Shown here piece by piece: positions 11,597-22,700 of a DNA stretch of 64,000 nucleotides. The stretch lies in NCBI GenBank assembly GCA_000320605.2, contig KB445793.1:1571122-1635121 (forward strand), given 5' to 3'. The notes beneath the pieces are model-generated. The model did no database searches and was not told where the DNA came from. It was given only the letters and a program-made list of their open reading frames with translations. Origin of the DNA: Gelatoporia subvermispora B (taxonomy: Eukaryota > Basidiomycota > Agaricomycetes > Polyporales > Gelatoporiaceae). The position numbers and the translations under genes are program-made. Numbering within the stretch: the stretch's first letter is position 1; every line of letters starts with the position of its first letter.

Positions 11597-12754
11597 ATGT
11601 ACCACTTTGACCGCTACGCGCAGATGCAGGCTGAGGCTTGGGCCTATGACCAGCCTTATGTTCCTCCCGAGGACGCCCTGTCATCTAGCCTGCAGTCGTC
11701 CACCCTCTTCCCCTCCATGTTCACCGGCTTTGACTCTCCCGAGCCCAGCGAGTCTGGCTCGAGTCGGTCAAGCTTGGACTTTGCTCCGGACATGGCGCCC
11801 TACCATGGTGCCGCCTCCATCCCAACCGACGCGTCCTACGTGCTCGGAGGTCTGTCCATGAGTGACACCCTCCATGACCGTGAATATGACACCAATCAGA
11901 GCTTGTGCGTCGCGTCCTACTTTTCTCCACATCATGCGCATGCTCACCCGTGGCCACATAGGATGTTCGACTTCTCCAACTTTGACATGCCATACATACC
12001 CGCCCCGGAGCACCTGCCCGCTCATGGCCTGTACAGTGTCGCCGCCCAGAGCCCTCCCACCCTCTCCATCCCGCTCGCGCCCGAACCTTCCCTCCCCTCG
12101 ACTCCTGTTCCGGCCACCCCTACGCCATGCCACGCGCCCCAGACCATATATACTCCGGCTCCCATGACCTCTGCAAGCATAACGTCGCCGGCATCCCCCT
12201 TTTCAAATGACTCTGACAGCGACGCCAACGACGGGGAATACCGTCCCGCCGGGGCGCGCAAGGCACGCAGGCGCGCCGCTCGCACCTCTCCCTACCCCTC
12301 TCCCTCCCCTTCACCTGCCTCCTCCCCGCGCTCGCCCTCCTCCCCCAGCGCGCGTCGTAGCACCTCCATCCGTCCGCGTAACACCCAGGTCGCGGCCACC
12401 AGGACCGACACACATGCAGGGCAGTGCCCGCACTGTGACTACGTGCAGACGAACGGGCGTGCTCCGGACCTCGCGCGCCACATCGCGTCGCATCTCGCCG
12501 GACAGGACCCGATGAAGTGGGTCTGCTGTGGTGTCCCTCTCGCGCATGCGCGCGCATACGGGGTGCGCATGGGCCCTGGTGCGGAGGTGAACATGTACGA
12601 GGGCGTGCCGATGGTTGGCGGGTGCTGGCGCACGTTCACCAGGCGCGACGCGCTCGGGAGACACCTTCGTCAGCAAGAGTGCTGCGTCGGCGACGTCAAC
12701 GCGCCGTGGCTCCGCGGCAACATGGAGCGCAGCGAGAAGAAGCGCGCGCGGTGA
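11597..12754 (+). CDS. Intronless atypical C2H2 zinc-finger protein, putative transcription factor
   Basis: A single exon of 385 codons. The start MYHFDRYAQMQAEAWAYD is followed by about 250 residues rich in Ser, Pro and Ala, with the basic patch ARKARRRAARTS near residue 220. The C-terminal third holds two zinc-binding units. The first is CPHCDYVQTNGRAPDLARH then IASH, a C2H2 unit with 14 rather than 12 residues between its Cys and His pairs. The second begins WVCCG, contains a long insert, then continues GGCWRTFTRRDALGRHLRQQ and EC, a split C2HC-like finger. This layout recurs in basidiomycete regulators with one degenerate and one FTRRDAL-type finger. Targets are unknown. No intron was seen, in contrast to most neighbours. 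Confidence 0.8.
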   Translation: MYHFDRYAQMQAEAWAYDQPYVPPEDALSSSLQSSTLFPSMFTGFDSPEPSESGSSRSSLDFAPDMAPYHGAASIPTDASYVLGGLSMSDTLHDREYDTNQSLCVASYFSPHHAHAHPWPHRMFDFSNFDMPYIPAPEHLPAHGLYSVAAQSPPTLSIPLAPEPSLPSTPVPATPTPCHAPQTIYTPAPMTSASITSPASPFSNDSDSDANDGEYRPAGARKARRRAARTSPYPSPSPSPASSPRSPSSPSARRSTSIRPRNTQVAATRTDTHAGQCPHCDYVQTNGRAPDLARHIASHLAGQDPMKWVCCGVPLAHARAYGVRMGPGAEVNMYEGVPMVGGCWRTFTRRDALGRHLRQQECCVGDVNAPWLRGNMERSEKKRAR

Positions 12755-13538
12755 ATGGCTGCTCATATACGAGTAATGACGGTGTATCTCTATGACTGCT
12801 AGGTGAGCATCATCTCTCGCAATAACGTGGCTGCTGGTCCTGACTGTTCGATGCGCCTAGGACTGTATCGATTTGACTCTGTATGCACATCTCTATCTGA
12901 ACTCTCACCGATATCTGTATCCCTGCCTGCGACTCCATATGCCCCCCCTCCTCTGTTCGTGTCTGATTGTGACATTATACCTCCCGCTTTAATACCCTCC
13001 CCCTTGTGTTTGTCCATCTACGCTTGCTCGCTCTTCCAGTTTCGGTGTCTCGGTGTCTCGGCTTTCGATTGTGGTCTGCTAACCGTGTTGTGGAATGTAC
13101 TGTGTACACTGTAACACCTGCTTACAATAATTATCGACGTTATGCGCTATCGCTGCCCGTGAACTGTAGAGCGCCAGGCCACTGTACTGCTTAATTGCCC
13201 CGGAGTCGGGTGTGAACGTTGCGTCATATTTCTCGCTTGGACAGAAGGCAGCCCGGCATCCTGCGAGAACCGCCAGAGGCGCAGGTGTTTACTGGGTATG
13301 CCGTACCTGTAATGGTAAGAGGAAAGACCATTCCCATAATTGAGCGCCTGCATGTGCACCCGTACCTAGGAGTTGAGCGCTAGCAAGTAATTGTAGGATG
13401 CGTCATCCGTCCGGCTCTTCGATGGGGAGGTCCATGGAGAATAGGTCAATATTAAGGAGACCGTCATAGCATTTTCGCCCAATACAGAGAATAGAATACA
13501 AGGATGGTCCATGGACGCAGGGATATCAGTTGCACAGG
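12755..13538. other. Intergenic, convergent 3' regions
   Basis: 3' untranslated regions of the zinc-finger gene (+) and the Pml1 gene (-), about 780 bp. Pyrimidine-rich and AT-richer than the genes. No further gene was recognised. Confidence 0.45.
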
Positions 13539-14633
13539 CTATGTAGCTTCATCATGCAGCAGCACATATTCTCGCGCAGACTCGCCGAATTTGATCACTG
13601 GTGTCATGTCAGGATATGTCAAAGTGGATATTAGCTGCGTAGAATGCTCACCATCCCCTGGTTTCAACTCGTAATATCGCGACTGAGGGACGGGGTCATC
13701 GTTGACTTGTGTACCGTTAGTCGACTCAAGGTCGATGAGGAATGGCCTGGGTTGCACGAGTTTAGTACTACCGCCAGCAAAGGAAAATGAATAATTGAAC
13801 CCACTTGATACTGGATCTCACGTCTCCAAATTCACTTTTCTCCCGCACCATTCGGTCTACAACGAACATCAAAACGCGATGGTGTGACTGGGTTCAAGGG
13901 TGCTCACATTGAATGACAGCATGCTGCTTAGAGCAGGAGGGATGTTCAATGGTGATGTCGCAGACCGTCCGGTCTCTGCCAATCAGATATGCACTCTGCC
14001 GGTGAATATGCAGCAAGTCTAGTGTCATTCAAACACAGCCCATCAGCTTTGGTGCACTCGGCGGTACAGGAAGACGGGCTCACCGACTTGCTCCTTGCCC
14101 TTGAACACGTACAGCCGCCAACCCACGATGGGCTTCCGCGCCTCCGGTGGCTCATGGTACTTGAGCACAGTCTTCGTCCCATCCGTATTCTCTACCGTCT
14201 TTGTCGCCGCGGCTAGCAGGCCTGAGGGCGCGAAGTTCGGTTTCGCTTTGTCTTCCGGGGATTTGGACCGTGGTACAGACTTGGACTGTGATCTGCGCGG
14301 CTGAGAACCAGAGCGGCGGCGTGGTGAGGCAGACCGCCGAGACGGGCCTGCACGATCACGGTCGCGGTCCTCCCTCCCTCTGTCCCTGTCCCTCCGGTGG
14401 TCCTGATCCCGGCCCCGACCTACGTCGCGTTCGTCGTCTCGGCCATACCGCTCCCTACGCCCCGAGTGGTCGTCTCTTCTCCGCCTGTCGTAGCTGCCGC
14501 GGTCACGATCGGTCGGCCTCTCTCTAGTGTCGCGTTCTCGCCGCCGTGAGTATGGTTCTTCCTCGCGGCCAAAGTCTCGTTCACCTCCGCGGTGTTGCTT
14601 TGAGCGATCATAATAATCCGGTTCGCGAGCCAT
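13539..14633 (-). CDS. FHA-domain splicing factor, Pml1/SNIP1 homologue (RES complex)
   Basis: Predicted nuclear pre-mRNA retention and splicing factor of the RES complex. The start MAREPDYYDRSKQHRGG (14633) opens a long RS/RD-rich arm of about 125 residues with ERDTRERPTDRDRG and SPRRRSGSQPRRSQS. A linker LKYHEPPEARKPIVGWRLYV leads into the FHA domain. Its core is split over exons: AYLIGRDRTVCDI, then EHPSCSKQHAVIQ, then RPFLIDLESTNGTQVND and RYYELKPGD, then FGESAREYVLLHDE at the end. These include the Gly-Arg, Ser and Asn positions used for phosphopeptide binding. An upstream in-frame Met at 14663 is possible but adds only MCAISALRGY. Four introns of about 50-60 nt fit the frames. SNIP1 itself is the metazoan name for the same family. 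Confidence 0.92.
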
Positions 14634-14777
14634 GTAACCCCTCAGCGCAGAAATAGCACACAAAGTAGAGTCTCAGGTGGGACAAGATGAGAAGCATACA
14701 ACGCCAGGCAGTTGGATCAAGTGCCTCGAACGTGCGTACTGAGGCATATGAACCCGCACTAAAGAGGAACTATCAGC

Positions 14778-14858
14778 TCCGATATGGTGTAGTGGCTAAC
14801 ATTATCGCCTCTCATTCTCTGCGCGCGATAGCCCGGGGTTCGATTCCCCGTGTCGGAA
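14778..14858 (+). tRNA. tRNA-Glu (anticodon CTC) with a 9-nt intron
   Basis: The acceptor stem pairs TCCGATA with TGTCGGA (one T-G wobble), discriminator A at 14858. A box GGTGTAGTGGCTAACA; B box GGGGTTCGATTCCCC. The anticodon stem is ATCGC (14804-14808) with GCGAT (14825-14829), and the anticodon CTC is at 14811-14813. A short intron of about 9 nt (14815-14823) follows the base 3' of the anticodon. TTTTT begins at 14862. The body is nearly identical to the tRNA-Glu(TTC) near 10 kb. Confidence 0.92.
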
Positions 14859-15331
14859 TGCTTTTTGCACCCTGGAGACAGGTCTCACTTTCATACGATC
14901 TGCAATGGACCCAGCAATCATCAGGGCGTAGGACTTCGTGGATTCTGGTGCGATCGTTACCTGCCCTGATCGTGTTTTCTTTTCAATCGATCGTCTAATA
15001 TGCTTCGCTTCTCAAGAATATGATCGGAAATAGGCTCATTCCTTCTGTCGTGGAACAGAAGCTGGCGTACTGTATGTAGCCTATATATCGGTCACCACGG
15101 GCGAGTAACTCGGTACAGATATATCCTTCCCTTGAGCGGCCTTGTCCAGTAAGCTTATATGCACGATGTCATAAGACCTCCTCATCGTGGCGCGCAACTG
15201 GTCTATATCACATCAGCCGACAGACGGACGCCGCTTGGAAGCATCCTAAGGGAATGATACTGCCATTCGAAGGCGGGGCAGCGCTTGTTGTACATACATC
15301 GTTCTTCAAGCAACGTACACAACTAGACGCC
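14859..15331. other. Intergenic between tRNA-Glu(CTC) and the lipase 3' end
   Basis: About 470 bp with the Pol III T run at its left edge. No gene was recognised. Confidence 0.5.
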
Positions 15332-16547
15332 CTAGGTGCAATAGATAGTGCCAATATAAATACCCTGATATGGCCCCAAATGGTCGAGGAGATCACTGTC
15401 AAAGATGTTCGGCACAGTTGCAATCGTGCATTCTGCGTCCGTCGCGTCATCGTCGCCGGGGCAGGAAACAGCGTCGTTCGGAGCTACGATATGCACCTCT
15501 CCATGCGGGTGCTCGAAGCCCAAGAACCGGCCAGGTACGATTGGGATGGGATCCTTCTCGTTGTTGACGCGCGTAAAGTCGGGGACCTGTGCGTAGCGCC
15601 GTTAGTGCGGATCGAGTCGCGAAGTCTGATCGGTCGGCGTACCTGTGAGTCGAAGAAGGAAGCATAGGCCGGATCCCCGACACGCGGGGTACCATAGGTG
15701 ACGGACTTGATGGAAACGTCCGAGGGCAGGTTCATCGTCATGAACAGTGCATCCAACTCAGCGAGTGCTCCGCCCAGCGAGTGTCCGACCTGCGGCACGC
15801 GTGTATCAACATCAAGTTCACGACTCGACTAGTAATCACGTACAAGTACGACAGAATCCGCTCCCCGCTGCTGGATCAGACTCCTCGTCTCAGCAAGGAT
15901 GGCGGGTGCTGTCTTTGCATGTTCATTTGCAAATCCGCTGTGCACAAATATGCTATTGGAAATTCCTGGAAACAGCGTCGTGTTGAGGTTCTCCATGACA
16001 ATATCCGTGTCCGTCAAGTCAGACAAGCTAGAATCAACGTGTGAGAAACGGGAACAAGCAACAGATAGGAGTACCTGGTACCCACAACTGCGTCGGGTCT
16101 GTGCCTTCGTGTGACACGACGACTGCATTTTGGCTCGGCCAGTAACCAACAAAGTCTGCGCCTATGTGAGATGATGTCCCTGCGCAGGAGATCAGGCACT
16201 AACACAGCTGCACGTCGTTTCCGTCGCCTCCGCTAAGGGTTACCTCGAAGCCGGAGTTCGCCTCGCAGGCATCTGAGTACAATATTCGTCAGTTTTGTGC
16301 GCTGAAACGCAACGAACCCTTAGATGAACTCACCACCACAGGTCCAGGTAGGAATACCGCTGGTGCAGTATGCCGCTCTCGCGAATTGGGTATACGGCGC
16401 GAAGCTAGCCAGCTGCGCGGCCGTCAGGGTGGTCGTTCCGTCGCGGCGCTCAATGGGGGCAGCTTCAGCGGGAACCTCTGTCGGAAGCGCGAGCACAGCA
16501 CTCGCGTACAAAGACGCGAGCAGGGAGAACCCGAAGGAGTGACGCAT
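15332..16547 (-). CDS. Secreted class 3 (fungal-type) lipase
   Basis: Predicted extracellular alpha/beta hydrolase acting on triacylglycerols or related esters. MRHSFGFSLLASLYASAVLA is a typical signal peptide, followed by a short propeptide with IERRDGTTTL. The mature part gives FAPYTQFARAAYC, GSHEG-like VVVSHEGTDPTQ (the family's oxyanion region), then VGHSLGGALAELDAL with the catalytic Ser in GHSLGG. YGTPRVGDPAYASFF follows. The catalytic Asp is expected in VNNEKDPIPIVPGRFLGF, and the His in FEHPHGEVHI or LDHLGPY. At least five short introns occur, one joining FDSQ to VPDFTRVNN. The end is GTIYCT before TAG. Ferulic acid esterases share the fold, so the exact substrate is open. Confidence 0.9.
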
Positions 16548-18119
16548 TTTGTCTCGCGCTACGCAGACGAAAGGACCGGATGCCTAGAGCAAGGAGCTCC
16601 TGCAGGAGAGGAACAACAGGCCTGAGCTCTCCAGAGTGACCATCGCCGCATTTTCTACTGTTGGCCTGTGAATCCTGATCGCTGGTTAACAGTGATGCCG
16701 CCTGCGAAGTGTTCTCGGGATGCAGCTTGCATGCGGTCAGTGGGCAAGGGGACGTTCACATGAGCTCGAGATGCACAAGACACTGACGGTCGTGACATGC
16801 ATTGCGCAGAAGCGCGAGGGAAGCTGGCTTGCCGAACAGCAGCTGGAAGAGACCGCAGCACACGGCACACGAGCCCCCGCCGCGCTGAGCCCCGACGCAG
16901 ATCCCGCACCCCCGTCTGCATCGCCGCCGCGTTGTGATCAGCGACACAGACGTGGTATTTACCCGTCCTCTCGACGCCGCACCCCGCCTGATCGTCCGCA
17001 TCATGTTCGCGCATCAGCACAGCGTGCGCGCGATGCTCGGCACTCTCGCGCGTGCCGCTTGACACGGCCGCGTGCGCGCGACGTGAGCACGTTGGTGCGC
17101 GGGCAGGTGATTAGCTCGCCCGCGTGCGGAGCAGGCGGGCAGTGGTGGGGCGCGTGCGGGTGCCTTGCGATCTTCCCAGGGCCGGGTCCATGCGGTGCGT
17201 GGGCCGTGATTGGCCCTCGGTGCCGCCCGTGCGGCGGGATCGCGCTGCGGGCGAGGGCGCGCGCGGGCGCAAGGTCGTAAGGGCAGGTACGGAGGGAGGG
17301 GGCCGTAATCTGGGAGGGCCATCGCGCCGAGGCAGCGCCTGGCAGCGTCCAGACGAGCGAGCCGCGGTCAAGCTGAGATCACGACCAGGCCAAGCATCGG
17401 AGGACCATAACTGAGATCCGTGCTGCCGATAACCGATCGGGCAAGATGACCCCCATATTAGGCAACTTCAGTGCAAACAGTCAGCCGCCGACAATAGCCG
17501 TTCGCCCCGACGCGACACCGGAGCTGCGAGGTGGGAGATAGCCAGAGGAAGAGACTCTGAACTCAGTCGTTGATGACAGTGCCGGTCTCTGAGCGGGGGT
17601 ATTCGCCTTTAGACTCTAGAATGGGGCGCTGCGCTTTTGACGTTTTCTGACATTCTTGAGCGACTACAATTGTAATTTGTGGCAGCCCTCAGTCAAGACA
17701 GCAGCATTGCCAAGATCACCGTGTGCCGCAGCAGCAGAGACGCTCATCGTGCGGGCCGGCGTACACAGAAGTGCGGGTCAGTTGGCCCAGGTACTCTGGA
17801 TGAATATCGCAATTGTGGCTCGGCCACACCGGCTAATCCGCGGGGCGCATAACGACCGCGTACTCCACAGGTCAAATGTCTGCAGAAGAACGCGGCTATG
17901 TAATGTCTGGTCCTGGCCACCTGCAACGATATGTCAACTAGGCGGACGACCCCACCGTGGGCCAGAACATGCGAACCCGCTCACCACGTTCCCTGGGTAG
18001 AAAATGCCTTTTGAGTGCAGAACCGTCGGCGGCGGTCTAGGAGCAGGAAGACAAGGTGCCAGCCTAAGATGGCGGTGTCCCGACGTGATAATGACGCCAA
18101 CTCCGCGAAATGAGGAGCT
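16548..18119. other. Gene-poor stretch including a very GC-rich segment
   Basis: About 1.6 kb with no recognised gene. The part 16850-17400 is strongly GC-rich with many CG dinucleotides, which leaves long frames open on both strands at once. No motif or splice pattern supports any of them. Confidence 0.4.
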
Positions 18120-19081
18120 CTATGTGTCTGTGTCAATTGAATGCGTGGAGCACATGACATCTAATTCCACCGCTCCTGAAGATGGCAGTGAGGCGGCTAT
18201 GTCGACAGTCGAACCGAGAACGTCCTGCAAGCGCGGACATTGAACAGGGCACATTATAGTCGGGACTAGATAAGTCGCGTCGCCGCGTATGTGTGACCCT
18301 AGAGGAAGAATGGTGAGAGAACATACGTGGGCATAAGTCCATATTCATCTCACTTTCTCTCATGTAGTAAGCTTCGAGAAACGCATCTGGGAAACTGTTG
18401 AATATGTACTTGTAGCACGCCGCGCGGTCGGTGCCCAGTCGTGTCTGTAAACCATAGTAAGACGTCTGGAATGGAAATTATGCCAATGTGAGGCGCAGAC
18501 AAACCTCTTCGGCAGCCATGTCTAATGCGATTGGTCAGCCGATGTTTTCCCGTCAAGTCCGATCATAACCTACGAAAGGCAACGATCATGACGGATTGCG
18601 AGTGGGGGGACGGGGAGAGCAGCGCGGGCACGGGATCCTGTTCATTCTTGATAGCGCGCGGAACCAGGCGGGCGAGCTTCTTTCAGTTAGGTTTGATCCC
18701 GCAATTAGCGTGAGGAAGTCCGAGGTTGATCAAGGTGGAGCGTCGGCCAGGTACGACGGTGTTGGCTGCGCCCCCCAAAATACTCGCAGGACGTGTGCGA
18801 TGGTATTCCTCGCGCGATATGACGGACTCTGGCGTGCGGAGGCACTCCTGCTCAGGATTTATGAGTTCGCAAACCGGACCGACTTGTGGGTCATATAGAA
18901 CCGGTCTGGAGCGGACCTGCGTATTACATAATAGTTGGAAGGGGATGCTCACGCATCTTCGGCAACGAGTAGCGATGATGTGAGGCGCCGCGGCAGACGG
19001 AGGGAGGGCTGGTGAGCTGGCAACATCGGTGAGCTGGGCGTGCAGGGCCCCCCGCCTGCGAAGGCGTCGCTGCGAAGGCAC
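18120..19081 (-). CDS. Candidate spliced gene, unrecognised
   Basis: Several minus-strand blocks join in frame across intron-like gaps. A frame from 19081 ends IIATRCRRC at a donor GTGAGC. After about 41 nt and an acceptor CGCAG it continues VRSRPVLYDPQVGPVCELIN and SREEYHRTRPASILGG. A second gap with donor GTACCT and a branch-like CTAAC leads in frame to KLARLVPRAIKNEQDPVPAL. Further down, RLGTDRAACYKYIFNSFPDA and FLEAYYMRESEMNMDL look coding, but the join to them is not resolved; an ATG at 18519 could also begin them as a separate gene. A TAG at 18120-18122 would end the last block. No family was recognised. Support comes from the intron grammar and protein-like composition only. Confidence 0.35.
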
Positions 19082-19787
19082 CGCCTGGCAGTAGTACTGC
19101 GCCCATGGCTGGCGCTGCGAACAACCAGACGACTGAACTCACTCCACCCTGCGAATTGTATTTGGATCTTCGTTTGTGCACCGTTAACGCACCGTGTGCA
19201 CACCATCTGCCGCCCTCATCTGACCTTTCATGGTCGTTACGAACCTACCCTGAGGGCGAAGAGGCTTCTATCGGAACCGTCCCGTGTGTAACTTTGTGGG
19301 AAGGTCGCGAGTTGGAAGCGCGATTGTGTGGGCATTTTGGTAAACCGTTTATCGGCGTATCTGCCCTTTTGCATCTGACGGTCTGGATCAGTCCAGTGTT
19401 GTGGAACCTAGCCCCGAATGCGATTCGACCATCCCTCGCGTCCTCGCCCTCCTTGACAAGCGCGACAGCTCTTCGCAGTTATTCCCCATTCAAATATGGT
19501 CATCCCTTCTCGTCTGTTCACATTATTATCCACCACCCCGTCCTCCTCCGCACCGCCCTGGCCTTGCAATGCGGTAACCACGCCCTGACGTTCCACGGAG
19601 CCACTCACTCCCAGAGTCGCACTAGCATAAAGCACCGTCGTGACGCAGTTCATTTCTGCACCCGCGACGCTTGCTGCCCGATCGACAACGCCGTACCCGG
19701 TCCCCTGCTTCTCCGCGTCGATATCATCTCACCGGGTGCAGTCTCTGGCGTCAGTCTGTTTGCAGTAACACCCCGAGCCGTTTTCAA
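19082..19787. promoter_or_regulatory. Upstream region of the Zn2Cys6 regulator
   Basis: About 700 bp before the ATG at 19788. A long frame crosses this region but runs on out of frame over the true first exon of the regulator, so it is not considered a gene. No TATA box was secured. Confidence 0.4.
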
Positions 19788-22700
19788 ATGGCGACGGGCC
19801 CTCTCTCTCTATCTGACTCGGATCCCGAAGGTAGCGGCTATTCGCAGGACGAGCTCTCGGGTTTTCAGCACGCCCACTACCTCTCGCGCTCCCCTGAGGC
19901 GCATACACATACCAACACTTATGCTCCGCACGTTCCAGTGCCGCCGCCGAGCGCGTACCATCACACTGTCAACGATCCGCGTGTCCCTGTCGCCCAGCAT
20001 TATGGAACCAGCCCCCTACCGTACCCGACCAACGTCAGCTATGCGGAGGCACAGCCCCCGTACTTCACGCCCCAGAACGCTCTGGGCGCGTCTACTAGCC
20101 AGGACGTGACCGTCCGCGGATATACAAATATGCAAGGATTTGCCAGTGCTCCGTATGCGCTTCCGGTCGCAGACACAGATGTCCCCCAGAGTGAGCCAAG
20201 GAGCACAACCCCGGCCGCATCGCAAAGCGGCCGGGGACGTAGAGAGAAACCACGCATTGAACTCGCCGCAGATCAGCCTCTCACAACTCAGGGGAAGCCA
20301 AGAGTGCGGGTATTTGTCGCCTGCGTCCAGTGGTACGCGCATATAGTCTGCGATTTTGCGCAATATGCATTTTCTGAACGTTACTCTTAGTCGCAGTCGC
20401 AAAATCCGTTGCGATGGCGCAAAACCGATGTGCCACAACTGCAGCCGTCGCACGGATTCCGACGGGCAGTGTACATATGATGCCTCTCCAAAGAGGCGTG
20501 GCCCTGATAAGTATCCTGGGGCTCGGCAACGAATGACTAGCGGGGGCGGAGCGGCAGATAGGCCTCGTCGGCGAACAAGGAGGCGGGAACCCAGCGGGGA
20601 CCCGAGCGCTGGTGTCACTGCGGCTTCCACGCAAGGTGCCGATGAAGGCACCTCACAACATCATTCTGACCTCCCTTTTGGCCAAAGCCAGCAGACGCAT
20701 CCGGGAGGTCTCACTTTCATACAGGAGAGCTTTGTGCCGCACTTGAAGCGCGACTTTCAACCCCCTCCTCCACATATTCCCGCCCCTCACTCCTTCTCCC
20801 CCGCTCCCTCCATCAGCTCCCCAACGATAGTCGGACGTCATCGCGGTGACGCAGGGGTGCCGTATCCTCCGGTATGAGCCCCACTCCGTAGCTTTGAGCA
20901 GCGAAGTAGCTAATCCGTGAGATAAGAGTTATTACGACTCCGAGGCTAGACCGTCGTACCAATATGGAGCGCCCCTCGGTTCTGACTCTCACGCCTCACA
21001 GAGTGGCATAGCCCCATACTCCGTACAGCGAGACAGTGGCCCGCGCGACGTCAAGCCCACAATTGCACCAGAGCCCTCGCTGCAGTTCACCCGCGAAACA
21101 TGGTGGGACGCGCTCCTGAGCCTGTACTCTGTCCCGCTCGGGCAACCTTGCAGCCGCCTCGCGCCGCTCACTCCCGGCGCACGCGAGTCCGTCACGCAGC
21201 GCGTCGCGGCGGACCTTCAGGGCCTCTTCCGCTCGTCGATGTACTGGTTCTCGTTCCTGCACCTCCCGCGCTTTTTCGGGCGGATGCTGGACCCCACGCA
21301 ACGGCCAGCGCTCCAGCCGAGCCTCATCCTCAGCACGCTCGCTCTCGCGACGTTTATGCGGAGCGCAGAGGAGCGGAACGGGCAGGCCGCACTCATGCGC
21401 GACCGCGCGCTCCGGCTCATGGAGGAGGCGCAGGGCGCGCTCGAGGCGAGCGTCGCCGCGGGGTGGATCGACACGGCGTTGGTCCAGGCGAGCTGGGTTA
21501 GTGCGCATCTCTACAAGACTGCGGCGCCGCACGTAGATGTTGACGGGTTGTTTCCTTTGTTCGCAGATGATCGCGTTTTTCGAGATCTCGGCTCATCCCC
21601 ACCATTCGACGGCGCGGGTGCAGTCGTCGATGCAGAGGCTCGACTCGTTGATTGAGATGCTCCAAATCACCCAACTTGATAGAGACGATCCGCGCGTGTC
21701 GGCCGCGGGCCTCAGGACGGACGTGCCGGCAGGGAGACACCAACATTCGAGGGCCAGTTGGGCTCCCACGTACCCGTCCGGCATCGCTCCAGCGCCACAC
21801 CCACCTCCCGTTTGCGCCTGCCAGGCGTACACGCTCGGACAGGGTTGGCCGCAGTCATCGGAGCTCGCTCCTCGCTGGACGATGACGCCTCTGTGGCGGG
21901 AGGACTGGTCGGAGGGCGAAGTCAGGAAGGAGGAATGTCGGCGAGTTGTCTGGAGCACCGTCACGCTCGCGGCGGGGCACAGCAATTACACGGCTGTAAA
22001 CCCCGAGATTCCGCCTCTCGATTTGCACATCATGGATGCCGCCAACGTGAGTCCCCCGTAGTCGCCCGCATTCCCGCCCTGACGTGTGCTAGTATGCTCT
22101 GCTATTGCCCGGCGAATCCCTCGCTCAGCCAAACGGGTCCCCCGATACCCACGCACTGTTCAGGGAGTCCGTCTGGGCGCTGTATATGCAGGTCATGCAG
22201 CTCTGGCACAGCTGTCTCCGTGTGCGCGGAAATGGGGACATCAGCGACGCTGACAAGGCCCAATTTGCGGTCAATGCATGGCTCTCATTGGACGCGATCG
22301 AGGATGCACTGGGAAGGCATACCTGTGGCGCTGAGCGAGCTTTCCTTTTTCAAGGCAGGGAATATATCTTCAAGTGAGTATACGGGTTTTGCGGTTCTAT
22401 TTCACCACGATTGCCTATCGCTGCAATTCCCCACTCTGACGCGATATGATGCAGCACACGCATGTGCATCTCCTACGAATTTCAGCGGTACATACCCCAG
22501 ATCACCGCGTAAGTCTTTTTCGGAAGGTCGGCCTTCTAGAACACACGGTTGATAGGATTCGTTACAGCAATACTAATCCTTATTTCCACCGTAGGCATGC
22601 CGAGGATTGGCGTGAGTCCTCCATTGGCTCGCTGCAAGCTCTGTAATCGCACATCTAATTAACGTCATCTGGAAACTCGCAGTGAATCATCAGGCGGCAA

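Noticed and set aside
12022..12766. Several minus-strand frames across the zinc-finger gene
   Set aside because: They are antisense shadows of a GC-rich exon with clear zinc-binding residues on the plus strand.
16720..17371. Long frames on both strands in the GC-rich segment
   Set aside because: Both strands are open at once in several frames, as expected from GC-rich composition; no motif, splice pattern or start context supports any of them.
19105..20109. A 334-codon plus-strand frame upstream of the Zn2Cys6 regulator
   Set aside because: It overlaps the true first exon of the regulator in another frame, has no motif, and the overlapping exon leads in phase into a complete zinc cluster.
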